DNA of 64,000 bases, taken from positions 62,001 to 126,000 of the forward strand of contig NZ_QOCL01000003.1 of assembly GCF_004006665.1 (NCBI RefSeq), in the 5' to 3' direction. The translations under genes were made by a program, and so were the position numbers. How positions within the stretch are numbered: position 1 is the first letter of the stretch; the number at the start of each line of letters is the position of its first letter. Below the pieces are notes generated by a model, which did not search any database, was not told where the DNA came from, and saw only the letters and a list, made by a program, of their open reading frames with translations. This document shows positions 1-8,915 of this stretch, piece after piece. Source of the DNA: Halobacteriovorax sp. HLS (lineage in GTDB: Bacteria; Bdellovibrionota; Bacteriovoracia; Bacteriovoracales; Bacteriovoracaceae).

Positions 1-225
1 GAACTCAATAGAGCTGATGCAGCTATCGTTAATGAGTATGTATTTAAAGAATATAGTTTGAGAAATAAAAGTAACCTTATCGTAGCCAAAGAGTTTTCGA
101 AAGACTCTATTCATATTCGAGTACATTCTAAAAGAGAAGATCTATTAAAAAAAATAAATAAAGCGATTAGTGATCTTAAGCACGAGGGCTATTTTCAGGA
201 TAGTATCGACGATTACTTAAAATAA
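1..225 (+). CDS. C-terminal part of a probable periplasmic solute-binding-type protein (5' end outside window)
   Basis: An open frame runs from the first base to a TAA at 223-225, giving 74 residues with no start in view. It begins ELNRADAAIVNEYVFKEY and ends in a charged amphipathic helix (a KREDLLKKINKAI-like stretch). An R-A-D-A-A-I element followed by a last helix is typical of the end of bacterial extracellular solute-binding family 3 proteins (PF00497), which bind amino acids or act as sensor domains. That assignment rests on a short tail and is tentative. It could equally be a sensor-type SBP domain. A perfect 18-base palindrome follows the stop and separates it from the convergent nuclease gene. 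Confidence 0.55.
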   Translation, partial: ELNRADAAIVNEYVFKEYSLRNKSNLIVAKEFSKDSIHIRVHSKREDLLKKINKAISDLKHEGYFQDSIDDYLK

Positions 226-228
226 AAA

Positions 229-246
229 GGCCTTCTTAAGAAGGCC
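229..246. terminator. 18-base perfect palindrome, terminator between convergent genes
   Basis: GGCCTTCTTAAGAAGGCC is fully self-complementary. On the minus strand it is followed by TTTTTATTTT, the layout of an intrinsic terminator for the nuclease gene ending at 254. On the plus strand it is followed by AGTTTGAC, a poorer U-tract, so termination is probably stronger for the minus-strand gene. Confidence 0.7.
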
Positions 247-253
247 AGTTTGA

Positions 254-1291
254 CTAAAAATCTGAGACAATATCAACTAGCTCTGGGTAATCAACAAATG
301 GATTTCTATTATGTTGAACTTCGAAAACTTTGTTATTTCTTAGCTTTTCTTCTTCTGATACTGGGTCTAGTTTGTGCCATCTTCTAAGTGCCGCTTCTTG
401 AACACTATCAATATTCATAGCTTCAGGTTTTTTGTAGTAATAGTGTCTTGCCGCCATATAGAACATTGCTCTAGCTATATCACCCTTTACTTCGTCAGGG
501 GCCTCAAAGTAATTTACACCATCTTTAGTAAAGGCCTTAGCTGTTGAAGTTGAGCAGTATTGTGAAAAGTCATTCGTAAGTGTATCCACACCAGCTTCGA
601 AGTCATTGAAAGCATAATTCCATCTTTCTTGATTCGTTTTTACAAAAGAAGGATAAAGATTGTGTAGATCAGAAAGTTTGAAATTATAGTAATCACTCTC
701 TTTACTACTTTCATCAAATTTACTTCTTGGCCAAACATGTTCAGCATTTATAGTGTTGTAGTCTGGTCTTTTCATCGGAGCGATAGGGTAGCTCGGATTC
801 GACAAATCAGCAGTTGTAAAAGATTGCTGACAATAGATAGTATCTAGATAGTAGTCGAGGTTAGCATTTCTTTTTAAATCAATCATTCCATATAGGTACG
901 TTCTTGCTATTTGGTAGTCTCTATAAGTATCTAGCGAGTGAGCAAAGCATGTTTCAGATTGATCTGCACCTTTTGCACACCTTTTTAACTCATCTTTTTT
1001 TCCGGCGACTCTAGTATGATCTTTACGAAGTAGCTCGTTTAGCTTTGATTTGAGATCGCTCCTTTCCTGGTCACTGAAAGTTTCTTGGTTTGCAATCTTA
1101 GTTAAATAACTATCGTGAAAAGATTGTGGATAATAATCTTCAGCATTTTCATGAGCGGAGATTAAGATAATTTTCTTTGTATTAAGTTGAGAAGTAAAAC
1201 CGTCTCCACTTTTCGGTTGAGGAGTATCGAAAGTGTGTTTACCACAAGATGTTAGTGTCAATATTGCTAGTGCGAGAATCGAATACTTCAT
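254..1291 (-). CDS. Secreted endonuclease I family lipoprotein
   Basis: The product has 345 residues. A lipoprotein signal (hydrophobic helix, LTSC with Cys16 as lipidation site) precedes a nuclease domain. NAEHVWP at about 182-188 and DLHNLYP at about 208-214 match the His-Asn metal site of the endonuclease I family (PF04231; EndA, Dns, NucM). This family makes nonspecific cuts in DNA and sometimes RNA outside the cytoplasm. The tail (about 305-338, WHKLDP to NPFVDYPE) is also family-typical. A role in degrading external or prey DNA is inference. The start at 1291 follows an AAAAGGA ribosome site that is itself the 3' arm of a 12-bp inverted repeat. The gene is monocistronic, lying between that repeat and a terminator. 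Confidence 0.88.
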   Translation of the reverse strand: MKYSILALAILTLTSCGKHTFDTPQPKSGDGFTSQLNTKKIILISAHENAEDYYPQSFHDSYLTKIANQETFSDQERSDLKSKLNELLRKDHTRVAGKKDELKRCAKGADQSETCFAHSLDTYRDYQIARTYLYGMIDLKRNANLDYYLDTIYCQQSFTTADLSNPSYPIAPMKRPDYNTINAEHVWPRSKFDESSKESDYYNFKLSDLHNLYPSFVKTNQERWNYAFNDFEAGVDTLTNDFSQYCSTSTAKAFTKDGVNYFEAPDEVKGDIARAMFYMAARHYYYKKPEAMNIDSVQEAALRRWHKLDPVSEEEKLRNNKVFEVQHNRNPFVDYPELVDIVSDF

Positions 1292-1298
1292 AAGAGGT

Positions 1299-1340
1299 CC
1301 TTTTATCTAGATTTAAGTTGAACTTATACTAGATAAAAGG
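1299..1340 (-). promoter_or_regulatory. 12-bp perfect inverted repeat covering the nuclease ribosome-binding site
   Basis: CCTTTTATCTAG (1299-1310) pairs perfectly with CTAGATAAAAGG (1329-1340). The 18-base interior holds a second small palindrome, TAAGTTGAACTTA. Read on the minus strand, the 3' arm ends in AAAAGG, the only Shine-Dalgarno candidate, 7-8 bases before the nuclease ATG, and the 5' arm begins CCTTTT. If transcribed, the hairpin would mask the ribosome site. It could alternatively be a dimeric repressor operator. No U-tract follows, so it is not a standard terminator. Confidence 0.55.
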
Positions 1341-1370
1341 AATTCGTCCATAAGGTATGTAAGGGTTATA

Positions 1371-2717
1371 CTATGCAATTTTTCGCTTAACTGATTGATA
1401 TTTCAAGACAAAGACAAAACTGAGCCCCACTGACATTATGGTCAGTCCAGTTGCGAGACCGGCCCAAAGACCTGCGGCCTCCATATTCTTTTCTGTGGCC
1501 AGCCAGTAGCCAAAAGGAAGTCCAATGCACCAATTTAAGATAAGTGATAAAATCATCGGATATTTAGTTTCCTCTAGTCCTCTAAGAACTCCCCAAAGGG
1601 TAACTTGAATACCGTCAGGGATTTGAAATAGACCTACAAAAAGAAGTAGTGAAGCACTGTACTTTATGAGCTCAATATCATCAGTTGCAAAACGTACAAG
1701 AAATTGTGGAAACTGAAGATACATTAAACAAGTGAAACACATGATAATTGCAGACATTAATACAGAACAAGCAGAGTATCTTAAAATAGACTCCTTGCTC
1801 TTAGCGCCAAAGGCCATGCCGACCTTTACTGAAGCTGCGCTGGATATTGCAAGAGGAATCATAAAAGTTAAGCTTGCTAAATTAAGGGCAATATTATGTG
1901 AAGCAGATGCTACGATAGTCATTTTCCCAACTAGAACTGTTACGATGGAAAATAAAAGAACTTCACTAAGAGTACCAAAGCCTATTGGAAGTCCAAGCTT
2001 GGCAGCACGCTTGAATAGCTCTGGATGCCAGTCCCACTCAATTTTAAACTTCTTTTTGGTATAGAGGAACAGAACGATAAACAGAAGAGTTCTAGTTATA
2101 AGAGTTGCGTAAGCAGCCCCTTTAATTCCAAGTTCAGGAGCTCCAAACTTTCCAAAAATAAGAATGTAATTCATCACAATATTTACTAAGTTGAATACTA
2201 GAATTAATCCATTTGCAAAGAATGTCTTATCCCATGCCTGTAGATACTCTTTTGAGACTTGAAAAAGAAGAGCCGGAACAAGACTAATTGAACATATGAA
2301 AAGATAGTCCCTAACTAAGGCCGTTAAAGAGGAGGTGAATTCAAATACCTCTAAGAATTGGTACAGAATCGTTACCGAAATCATGATAAAAACAGAAACG
2401 ATAAGTATGAGATAGTGTGCATTGGCAAAAAGGTGAGTTTCTTCCCTTTTTTCTCCTCGAAAATTACTCGCAAGAGGTCCTATTGCAAAGCAAACCCCAA
2501 GTCCAAACATGAGAAAAGGTGCAAGAAGACCATTTGCAATTCCTAGTGCTGCAACAACGTCATTTGAGTATCTACCCGCGACCACAATGTCACCGATACC
2601 AAATAGCATTTGGCCTAACTGGCCAGCTATTAATGGTATTGAAAATAAGAATAGTTCACGTATCGTTTGGATGTATTTTTTTAGCATATTTGGCATTTTT
2701 GCAGAGAATGTGCGCAT
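1371..2717 (-). CDS. MATE family efflux transporter (NorM-like)
   Basis: The product has about 448 residues and twelve hydrophobic segments in two similar halves. The start region reads FLFSIPLIAGQLGQMLFGIG and a helix near residue 55 contains DIVVAGRYS, as in NorM/DinF-type MATE exporters (PF01554). These move drugs or metabolites out against Na+ or H+. Length is normal for the family. The start is uncertain: a TTG at 2723, an ATG at 2717 (chosen) and further ATGs 24 and 30 bases downstream all lack a clear ribosome site. The gene is divergent from the RND exporter at 2795 across about 75 bases. The substrate cannot be read from the sequence. Confidence 0.9.
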   Translation of the reverse strand: MRTFSAKMPNMLKKYIQTIRELFLFSIPLIAGQLGQMLFGIGDIVVAGRYSNDVVAALGIANGLLAPFLMFGLGVCFAIGPLASNFRGEKREETHLFANAHYLILIVSVFIMISVTILYQFLEVFEFTSSLTALVRDYLFICSISLVPALLFQVSKEYLQAWDKTFFANGLILVFNLVNIVMNYILIFGKFGAPELGIKGAAYATLITRTLLFIVLFLYTKKKFKIEWDWHPELFKRAAKLGLPIGFGTLSEVLLFSIVTVLVGKMTIVASASHNIALNLASLTFMIPLAISSAASVKVGMAFGAKSKESILRYSACSVLMSAIIMCFTCLMYLQFPQFLVRFATDDIELIKYSASLLLFVGLFQIPDGIQVTLWGVLRGLEETKYPMILSLILNWCIGLPFGYWLATEKNMEAAGLWAGLATGLTIMSVGLSFVFVLKYQSVKRKIA

Positions 2718-2758
2718 AAGCAATCAATAGGGACTTCTTTAGAAAAATCTACAGCATA

Positions 2759-2786
2759 TTTGATTTTATTAGCTTCTGGATATAAA
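2759..2786 (+). promoter_or_regulatory. Predicted promoter of the RND exporter gene
   Basis: TTTGAT (2759-2764), a 16-base spacer and TATAAA (2781-2786) form a sigma-70-like pair. The predicted start is within 1-3 bases of the ATG at 2795, and no Shine-Dalgarno sequence lies before that ATG. The transcript may therefore be leaderless. Confidence 0.4.
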
Positions 2787-2794
2787 TTACTTAA

Positions 2795-5095
2795 ATGGGA
2801 AACAAGATAAAGCACAAGATAGTTAACTTTGCTGTAACAAGACATTACTTGTGTTTAAGTATTGCCCTCATTCTCTTTTTAATGAGTCTTCCTTTTTTAT
2901 CTGATATAAAGTTAGACTTCTCAGCAAAGGCCTGGTTTCGGGCAAATGATCAAAACATTAAAACCCTTGAATACTTTGAAAAAACTTTTGGTAATGACGA
3001 GGTCGTAAACCTAATCATTGAAACAGATGAGGATTTCTTTAACCCCAAATCAATTAAGTTGCTTAATGACTTAACTGAGCAGATGTGGAAGGTTCCTGAG
3101 GTCATTCGAGTGCAGTCTCTTGTTAACTTTTATTGGAGTCGGGCCGAAGAAGATGAGATTATTACTGAGGAGTTCTTAGATTTTGAACGCCTTGGTGACA
3201 CTGAATACCTAAAGATTGCTAAAGAGAGGGCACTTTCCCATAAGGTAATACCTAATTACTTCATATCAAAAGATGGGAAGAGTGCATCTATTTTTGGTTT
3301 TATTGCGCACAATCCAGATAAGGCTCCGGACTATGAGTTGATTACAAAGTCTGTCGAACAGATGCTTGAGAAATATGAAACGATTGGTAAGGTGAAGTTT
3401 CATCTTCTTGGACAACCGCCACTAAGTCATAGATTTCAAGCCGTATCCTTTAGTGATTTAGAAACAATGGCCCCTCTTTTGATGTTGCTCGTTGTTTTAT
3501 ATCTTATCTATTGTTTCCGTACTTTTGTTGGAGTGGCCATTCCTACGATTATCATTATCTTATCTCTGGTCACCAATTGTGCCCTTATTGGACTTTTGGG
3601 ACTTTCTATAAATAGTTTAACTTTTGTTCTACCTTCTGTTCTTATTGCAATATCTATTGCTGACTCTGTCCACTTACTAGCAACTTTCTATGATGAATTC
3701 TCCAAGACAGGGGATAAGCTACATTCTTGCTATTACTCATTGTCTAAGAATTTCTGGGCCGTCATATTAACTTCACTCTCAACAATGATTGGCTTTTTCT
3801 CTTTAACTGTAAGTGAAATTAAACCAGTCGCAGAACTAGGGCTTCTTGCGGGAATTGGAACTTTTCAAGCGATGCTATTTAGCTATTTAACGGTTATTCC
3901 ATTATTAAAGATATTTAATAATGAAAAAACACATGAAAATCTAAATGCGAAAATGTTACCTGAGCAGAAAGTACGTAGTTATCTGAGGTTTATACGAAAG
4001 TATAGAAAGCTCGTTATAAGTTTATCTATAGCTTTAACGATTCTATTTTCTTGGTTAGCCGTAAATAATACAATTGATTCTAATCCGTACAAGTATTTTG
4101 TCTCAAATGATCCTATATCAATTAGTAATCAATACGTCCTAAATGCTTATGGGGGAGTTGGTGGTCCTGAAATAATTGTAGATTCTGGTATTAAAGATGG
4201 AATAAAGGATCCACTTTTTTTAAAAAAGGTTGATGAGTTTCAAACATGGCTTGAGTCTCAGGATGATGTAAATAAGGTCATTAGTGTTATTAATATTATT
4301 AAAGAGATGAATCAGTCTCTCAATCAAGGCTTAAGTGAGCACTACTTGATTCCTGATAAGAGAGATATTATTGCGCAAGAGTTATTCTTATATACTATGT
4401 CCTTGCCAGTAGGTGAAGACTTGAATAATAGAATGGATCTAGAACAAAGGCGTATGAGAATGACAGTTCTTTGGTCAAAACAAAGCTCAAAAAGGTCTCT
4501 TGAAGGTGTAGAAGCCTATGAGTTAAAAGCTAAGGAGCTTGGCCTTAATATTTCAACGACAGGAAAGCCAGTTTTATTTCATCGAATGAATAGTTATGTT
4601 GTTTATACATTCTTTAGTTCTATTGCTATGGCCTTAGTCTTAATAACCTTGATACTAATTCTTGTTTTTAAAGACATAAAGCTTGGTCTTCTTAGTATTA
4701 TTCCTAATATTGTTCCCGTTATTTTTGGGGCAGGTGCTTTAACTATTTTGAATAAACCTATTGATATTGGTTGTGCAATCGTTGCAAGTGTAACACTAGG
4801 TATTGCTGTAGATGATACAATTCACTTTCTTAGTCACTTTAATACTTTAAGAAAGAAGGGAATGAATACCTTTGAATCTATGGTTACTGTATTTACGTCA
4901 ACAGGTTTGGCCTTATTAGTGACAACTCTTATACTAGTGTCTTGTTTTGGGCTTTTCATGTTCGCTAACCTAATGCCAAATATTAATTTTGGTATCCTCT
5001 GCGCTCTTGTTTTAACAATTGCTCTGGCCTGCGACTTAATCGTTCTCCCTGCTATTGTCTTTAGTATTAATACTAAAGAATACTCGGAGTCGTAA
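2795..5095 (+). CDS. RND superfamily exporter (MMPL/COG1033 type)
   Basis: The 766-residue product has two homologous halves. Each has one N-terminal membrane helix, a large extracytoplasmic domain and a cluster of five helices. The cluster helices contain the SSD-like elements IAISIADSVHLLATF (first half) and LGIAVDDTIHFLSHF (second half), with the paired acidic residues typical of proton-driven RND proteins. Length and layout match the predicted RND exporters of COG1033, proposed to export lipids or hydrophobic compounds. No membrane-fusion or outer-membrane partner lies nearby, so it probably works alone. Its 3' end overlaps the convergent PilZ gene by 23 bases. The substrate is unknown. 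Confidence 0.85.
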   Translation: MGNKIKHKIVNFAVTRHYLCLSIALILFLMSLPFLSDIKLDFSAKAWFRANDQNIKTLEYFEKTFGNDEVVNLIIETDEDFFNPKSIKLLNDLTEQMWKVPEVIRVQSLVNFYWSRAEEDEIITEEFLDFERLGDTEYLKIAKERALSHKVIPNYFISKDGKSASIFGFIAHNPDKAPDYELITKSVEQMLEKYETIGKVKFHLLGQPPLSHRFQAVSFSDLETMAPLLMLLVVLYLIYCFRTFVGVAIPTIIIILSLVTNCALIGLLGLSINSLTFVLPSVLIAISIADSVHLLATFYDEFSKTGDKLHSCYYSLSKNFWAVILTSLSTMIGFFSLTVSEIKPVAELGLLAGIGTFQAMLFSYLTVIPLLKIFNNEKTHENLNAKMLPEQKVRSYLRFIRKYRKLVISLSIALTILFSWLAVNNTIDSNPYKYFVSNDPISISNQYVLNAYGGVGGPEIIVDSGIKDGIKDPLFLKKVDEFQTWLESQDDVNKVISVINIIKEMNQSLNQGLSEHYLIPDKRDIIAQELFLYTMSLPVGEDLNNRMDLEQRRMRMTVLWSKQSSKRSLEGVEAYELKAKELGLNISTTGKPVLFHRMNSYVVYTFFSSIAMALVLITLILILVFKDIKLGLLSIIPNIVPVIFGAGALTILNKPIDIGCAIVASVTLGIAVDDTIHFLSHFNTLRKKGMNTFESMVTVFTSTGLALLVTTLILVSCFGLFMFANLMPNINFGILCALVLTIALACDLIVLPAIVFSINTKEYSES

Positions 5096-5807
5096 TTATT
5101 TTATTAAGGGCAAATCTCTCCTTTAGTTTAACTTTATCAAAATGTAGGCCAATCCCACTAGGGTAATCACCAACTGCCTTTGACTTTCTTATTACACTTG
5201 CAAGGCATTGAAATTCTATATTGTCTTTATCTCCAATTAGAACACGAACCTTAGAGCCAACTTTTATACCTTTTTCAATAAAACTTTGAATACCGCTGAT
5301 TGATGAGACAAATGCCCCAGACTTAGATACATCATAAGTTCGTGCCAATAGGCACTTTTCATCATCAATCTGTATCCAAATTGGTAAAGTCTTTCTATGT
5401 CTCTTTGGAATAAGCCACCATCTCTTCTCTTGGTTAAAAACGGTGTATCTAAAATTTCTATTTTTGAAAATAGCAAAAAGTATAAATAGAGATAGAAGCG
5501 AAGAGAGAATAGGAAGAGACTTATGCATATTAGTCGCAAAAGAATATACTAAGTAATTATTTATTAAAATTGTCGCAAATAGAATTATAGATGAAAAGAT
5601 CACTCTCTTATCTGCAAAGTATGAATAGATCGCAGTGATGAGTCCAGCACTCATCATAATCCAATTGAATAGACTTATCTGGTTAATTAAAATACGCCAA
5701 TTTATTTCACTGGCACCCATTTGCAATATGATCTGCACTGGAACCAGAATGATACTCGCTAGAAGGATGAGTGTTATAAAATTAAAAATAAATGGTTTCT
5801 TCCTCAC
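5073..5807 (-). CDS. Membrane protein with C-terminal PilZ domain
   Basis: The 244-residue product begins with about four membrane helices (roughly residues 8-115). A cytoplasmic PilZ domain follows (about 133-240) with an RHRK element and DVSKSGAFV at 159-167, matching the RxxxR and D/NxSxxG c-di-GMP-binding motifs of PF07238. It likely couples c-di-GMP to a membrane process that cannot be named. It starts 9 bases after the lytic transglycosylase stop, so the two are probably co-transcribed, and it ends inside the convergent RND gene. The arginine motif is less clean than the DxSxxG motif, so binding is likely but unproven. Confidence 0.8.
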   Translation of the reverse strand: MRKKPFIFNFITLILLASIILVPVQIILQMGASEINWRILINQISLFNWIMMSAGLITAIYSYFADKRVIFSSIILFATILINNYLVYSFATNMHKSLPILSSLLSLFILFAIFKNRNFRYTVFNQEKRWWLIPKRHRKTLPIWIQIDDEKCLLARTYDVSKSGAFVSSISGIQSFIEKGIKVGSKVRVLIGDKDNIEFQCLASVIRKSKAVGDYPSGIGLHFDKVKLKERFALNKIITTPSIL

Positions 5808-5816
5808 AGCTGACTC

Positions 5817-6887
5817 CTATTCAATTGTAAAGTGACTACAATAACTTTTAACGTTTCCAATATATTTCTTGGCCTCATTCAAATCATGGGCCCTAAGCCA
5901 ATCTTTTCCATGACTAAGTAATCTACGCTTTACTCTACTCGGTCCTGAGTTATAGCTTGCTAACAATATTGATGTGTATAGTTCGCCACTTCGCATATGT
6001 AATGGAATGGCCTCTTTATTCTGTGGACGAGACCAGAAGTATTCAAGATAGTTCAAGTACTTAATTCCACCTTCAATTGAAGTTTCTGGATTTAATTTCC
6101 AATCATTATCTTTGTTAATTTTTCCTGTTTGAATATATGTCTTTAGAATGCTTGCTGGCATTCTTCCCCAATTAGGATAAATACTCCAGTCTGAATCTTC
6201 CGTTAATATTTGTTGCTCGGCCACTGGAGTCACCTGTGTTAAACCTACCGCCTTGGCCCAACTCACGGCCTTTGGATTAAAACTAGATTCTTGAGCTATA
6301 AGACCAGCAACTAGTGCAGAGTTAATCTTGTAAGACTTTGTGATACTCTCAATTGCTTTTTTTATTTTGGCCTTTTCTTGAATAGACGTTTTTGAAAGTT
6401 TTGTCTCTTTCGAGTAATCGCATTTAGGATAAGGGTAATTTTTAACTAATAGTTGATTATCATTATCTCTTCCATAGAGAACTACAAAGTGATGATCTTC
6501 ATTTGGTGGTAATGTTAGATTTTCAATTTTATAAATAATTTTATTTTTAGAAATAACTTTTGTGGAAACCTGCTCAATCAGTTTTGATATATCTTGTCCA
6601 TTATACAGGAAAGTAACTTTTGGGTTTGTGCTTATTTTTCTGATGTCATTTATAATTATTTTAAAATCTTTTGAAGCGTGAAGCGCCTGGTATTTTGGAA
6701 TATAGCTAATTGAAGCCCCAATTAATTCTGGACTAATCTCGTTGGTCTCTGGTGCGAATTGAGTTGTATTGTCTTTAGTAAATAAGTTTGCAGGAGCATA
6801 GGCCGAGCCGAATGGTGTATATGGACCAGCACAATTAACAAGAAATGGCAGTATAAGTAGTAATCTCAAATGATTCTCCATTTTCAA
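5817..6887 (-). CDS. Lytic murein transglycosylase lipoprotein (SLT domain)
   Basis: The 356-residue product starts with a lipoprotein signal (LVNC, Cys19). A lysozyme-like SLT domain (PF01464) occupies about 185-340. Its motifs are GLIAQESSFNP with Glu200 as the expected catalytic acid, AVGLTQVTP at about 213-221, and LLASYNSGPSRVKR near 315. The enzyme cleaves the glycan strand of peptidoglycan with formation of 1,6-anhydromuropeptides, probably from the inner face of the outer membrane. The N-terminal 160 residues resemble no domain I recognise. In a predator it could remodel its own or prey wall, which is inference. The gene heads a two-gene unit with the PilZ protein. Confidence 0.88.
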   Translation of the reverse strand: MKMENHLRLLLILPFLVNCAGPYTPFGSAYAPANLFTKDNTTQFAPETNEISPELIGASISYIPKYQALHASKDFKIIINDIRKISTNPKVTFLYNGQDISKLIEQVSTKVISKNKIIYKIENLTLPPNEDHHFVVLYGRDNDNQLLVKNYPYPKCDYSKETKLSKTSIQEKAKIKKAIESITKSYKINSALVAGLIAQESSFNPKAVSWAKAVGLTQVTPVAEQQILTEDSDWSIYPNWGRMPASILKTYIQTGKINKDNDWKLNPETSIEGGIKYLNYLEYFWSRPQNKEAIPLHMRSGELYTSILLASYNSGPSRVKRRLLSHGKDWLRAHDLNEAKKYIGNVKSYCSHFTIE

Positions 6888-7106
6888 CTAATCTCATACG
6901 TGCCGCTTTTTGAATGAATAGTTATTATACTCTCAGCTGTTAGACAGGTGTTTATAAACGTTAAATTTAGTTATTTTCAACCATTTAGCTCACAATTTAT
7001 GGCATAATAATGAGGCGTAAATTGTTCGTTCATATTTTTTGTGCCTAAAAAATGTGTGTTTTTGGCAAGTATATGAGTTCTCGATGATCTATTAAAGGGG
7101 TAATGA

Positions 7107-8024
7107 GTGGATATACAACAACGTCTTAGAAATGCAATGGATTCAAGTAGTGGTATATTTCTTGGTAAGGATCTGCAAGTTAAATTGGCCTTTATCGCTT
7201 TGATATCTAAGGGACACTTACTCATTGAGGATATACCTGGAGTAGGTAAGACGACTCTAGTTTACTTACTATCTCATATCTTTGGATTGAAGTTATCTAG
7301 AATTCAATTTACTAACGATCTGTTACCAAGTGATATTATTGGAACATCTATCTTTAACAAAGAAGAGTCCGTTTTTGTTTTCAATAGAGGTCCGATTTTT
7401 AGTCAATTAATTTTGGCCGATGAACTCAATAGAGCTTCTTCTAAAACTCAGTCAGCACTTTTGCAGGCAATGGAAGAGAAGTATATTACTTTCGATAATT
7501 GTGAATATGAATTAGATGACCCTTTTGTTGTTATCGCAACTCAAAACCCAATTAATCAAATAGGTACTAATCCATTACCCGAATCCCAGCTTGACCGATT
7601 CTTTATGGCGCTCACATTAGGACTACCGAGCAGAGAGTATGAAAAGAAAATTATTCAAGGTCTAAAAGTAAGAGAGCAGATTGATACTATGCACTCTTTT
7701 ATGAATCTAGATGACTTAAAACTAATTCACTCGAAAGTGTTAGGTATTTCTGTTTCAGAAGAGCTCATGGAGTTTTTAATGGATTTTCTCGCAAGGCTTC
7801 GTAAGGAGTGTGTTGATGGAGAGAAGTTGTCCGTTAGAGCAGGACAAGATTTATATCTTGCGATGAAGGCCTGTGCTTTCTTGGAAGGAAGAGATTTTGC
7901 GACACATGATGATTTAAAATTTGTCTGTCCGTATATTATTTCTCACAGATTAAATAGTTCTTTAGGTTTAAAGGACGGTCAAAGTAAGGTGACTAATATT
8001 GTAAATAGTATGCCAGTAAGATAG
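7107..8024 (+). CDS. MoxR-family AAA+ ATPase
   Basis: The 305-residue product is a full-length MoxR ATPase (AAA_3, PF07726). Walker A is GVGKTT at 45-50, Walker B is LILADELNRA at about 101-110, and a typical lid domain follows. MoxR proteins are chaperone-like ATPases that usually act with vWA or DUF58 proteins. The start is a GTG at 7107 preceded by AAAGGGG with 6 bases between; a nearby ATG at 7103 is out of frame. It is the first gene of a plus-strand run, and the DUF58 gene starts at the very next base after its stop. The 219-base region upstream is shared with the divergent transglycosylase gene. Confidence 0.92.
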   Translation: MDIQQRLRNAMDSSSGIFLGKDLQVKLAFIALISKGHLLIEDIPGVGKTTLVYLLSHIFGLKLSRIQFTNDLLPSDIIGTSIFNKEESVFVFNRGPIFSQLILADELNRASSKTQSALLQAMEEKYITFDNCEYELDDPFVVIATQNPINQIGTNPLPESQLDRFFMALTLGLPSREYEKKIIQGLKVREQIDTMHSFMNLDDLKLIHSKVLGISVSEELMEFLMDFLARLRKECVDGEKLSVRAGQDLYLAMKACAFLEGRDFATHDDLKFVCPYIISHRLNSSLGLKDGQSKVTNIVNSMPVR

Positions 8025-8915
8025 ATGAAGCTAAGAAGCAATAGAACCTATATTTTACCAACTCGCTATGGAGTTATCTTTGGTATTGTCATTCTGATTG
8101 AATTTATGGTCTCTATTACTTTTGGTCACCCTTTCGCATATCTAATTACCTTCATAAGTTCTTCAATTATCTTTATGAGTGCCATTTACACAAATAGTTC
8201 TTTTCAGAGTATTTCAACTTTGCCTATTCAAGAAGACTTAGTGGAAGTATCACAGAATGTTATTTTTAGATTACCTCTAGAGCTATCTGATAAATTTGAA
8301 AATAAGAGCTTTCGTGTTTGCGATGATCAAACCCAAATTTATCGTGATGAAATAGTTACTTTTGATAAAGCGTATGTAGATATATATATCGGTGAACAAA
8401 TGAGAGGAGTTCATCATATTAATCGTGTTAAGTTATCGACCACATTCCCTTTTGGATTATTTAGGGCCTGGAGATACTTTGACATTGATCGAAAATTATA
8501 TATTTATCCAAAACTGATCAATTCTAATGAGCTTATGAGTGTTATGCAATCAAATCACTCTAGTAATGAATCCGTAGATAAAGTCGGTCAAAATAATGAG
8601 GATTTTTTGGAGCACAAGAAGGCCCTTGAAACTGACTCTTGGAGACATATTGATTGGAAGGCATATGCTAGTGGTAAAGGATTGCTGAGCAAAGTCTATA
8701 CTAGTCATTGCGATAATGCTTACAGAGTAGACCTTTATAAAGGTAGTAGCGAAGAACAAATATCTACCGCCACAAGTCTTCTTTTTAAGTATTATAACGA
8801 ATCAAAGGGGATAGAGTTCTATGTTGATGACCAATTGTTATTCAGTGGAAGTGATCAAGATACTTTAAAACAGTCTATTAAGTTTCTTTGTCTATTTAAT
8901 AGGAATATAGCATGA
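8025..8915 (+). CDS. DUF58 domain protein
   Basis: The 296-residue product has two N-terminal membrane helices (about 15-55), then a soluble region. The DUF58 core (PF01882) is recognisable in LETDSWRHIDWKAYASGKGLLSKVY at about 200-225, which fits the family signature R-x-I-x-W-x-x-x-A. DUF58 proteins almost always sit beside a MoxR ATPase and often a transglutaminase, as here, and are thought to be clients or partners of MoxR at the membrane. The gene abuts moxR with no spacer and overlaps the next gene by 4 bases, suggesting translational coupling. Biochemical function is unknown. Confidence 0.88.
   Translation: MKLRSNRTYILPTRYGVIFGIVILIEFMVSITFGHPFAYLITFISSSIIFMSAIYTNSSFQSISTLPIQEDLVEVSQNVIFRLPLELSDKFENKSFRVCDDQTQIYRDEIVTFDKAYVDIYIGEQMRGVHHINRVKLSTTFPFGLFRAWRYFDIDRKLYIYPKLINSNELMSVMQSNHSSNESVDKVGQNNEDFLEHKKALETDSWRHIDWKAYASGKGLLSKVYTSHCDNAYRVDLYKGSSEEQISTATSLLFKYYNESKGIEFYVDDQLLFSGSDQDTLKQSIKFLCLFNRNIA

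Noticed and set aside
6977-7225. Minus-strand frame of 82 codons over the MoxR start
   Set aside because: It overlaps the clear GTG-started MoxR gene and has no signal, motif or ribosome site.
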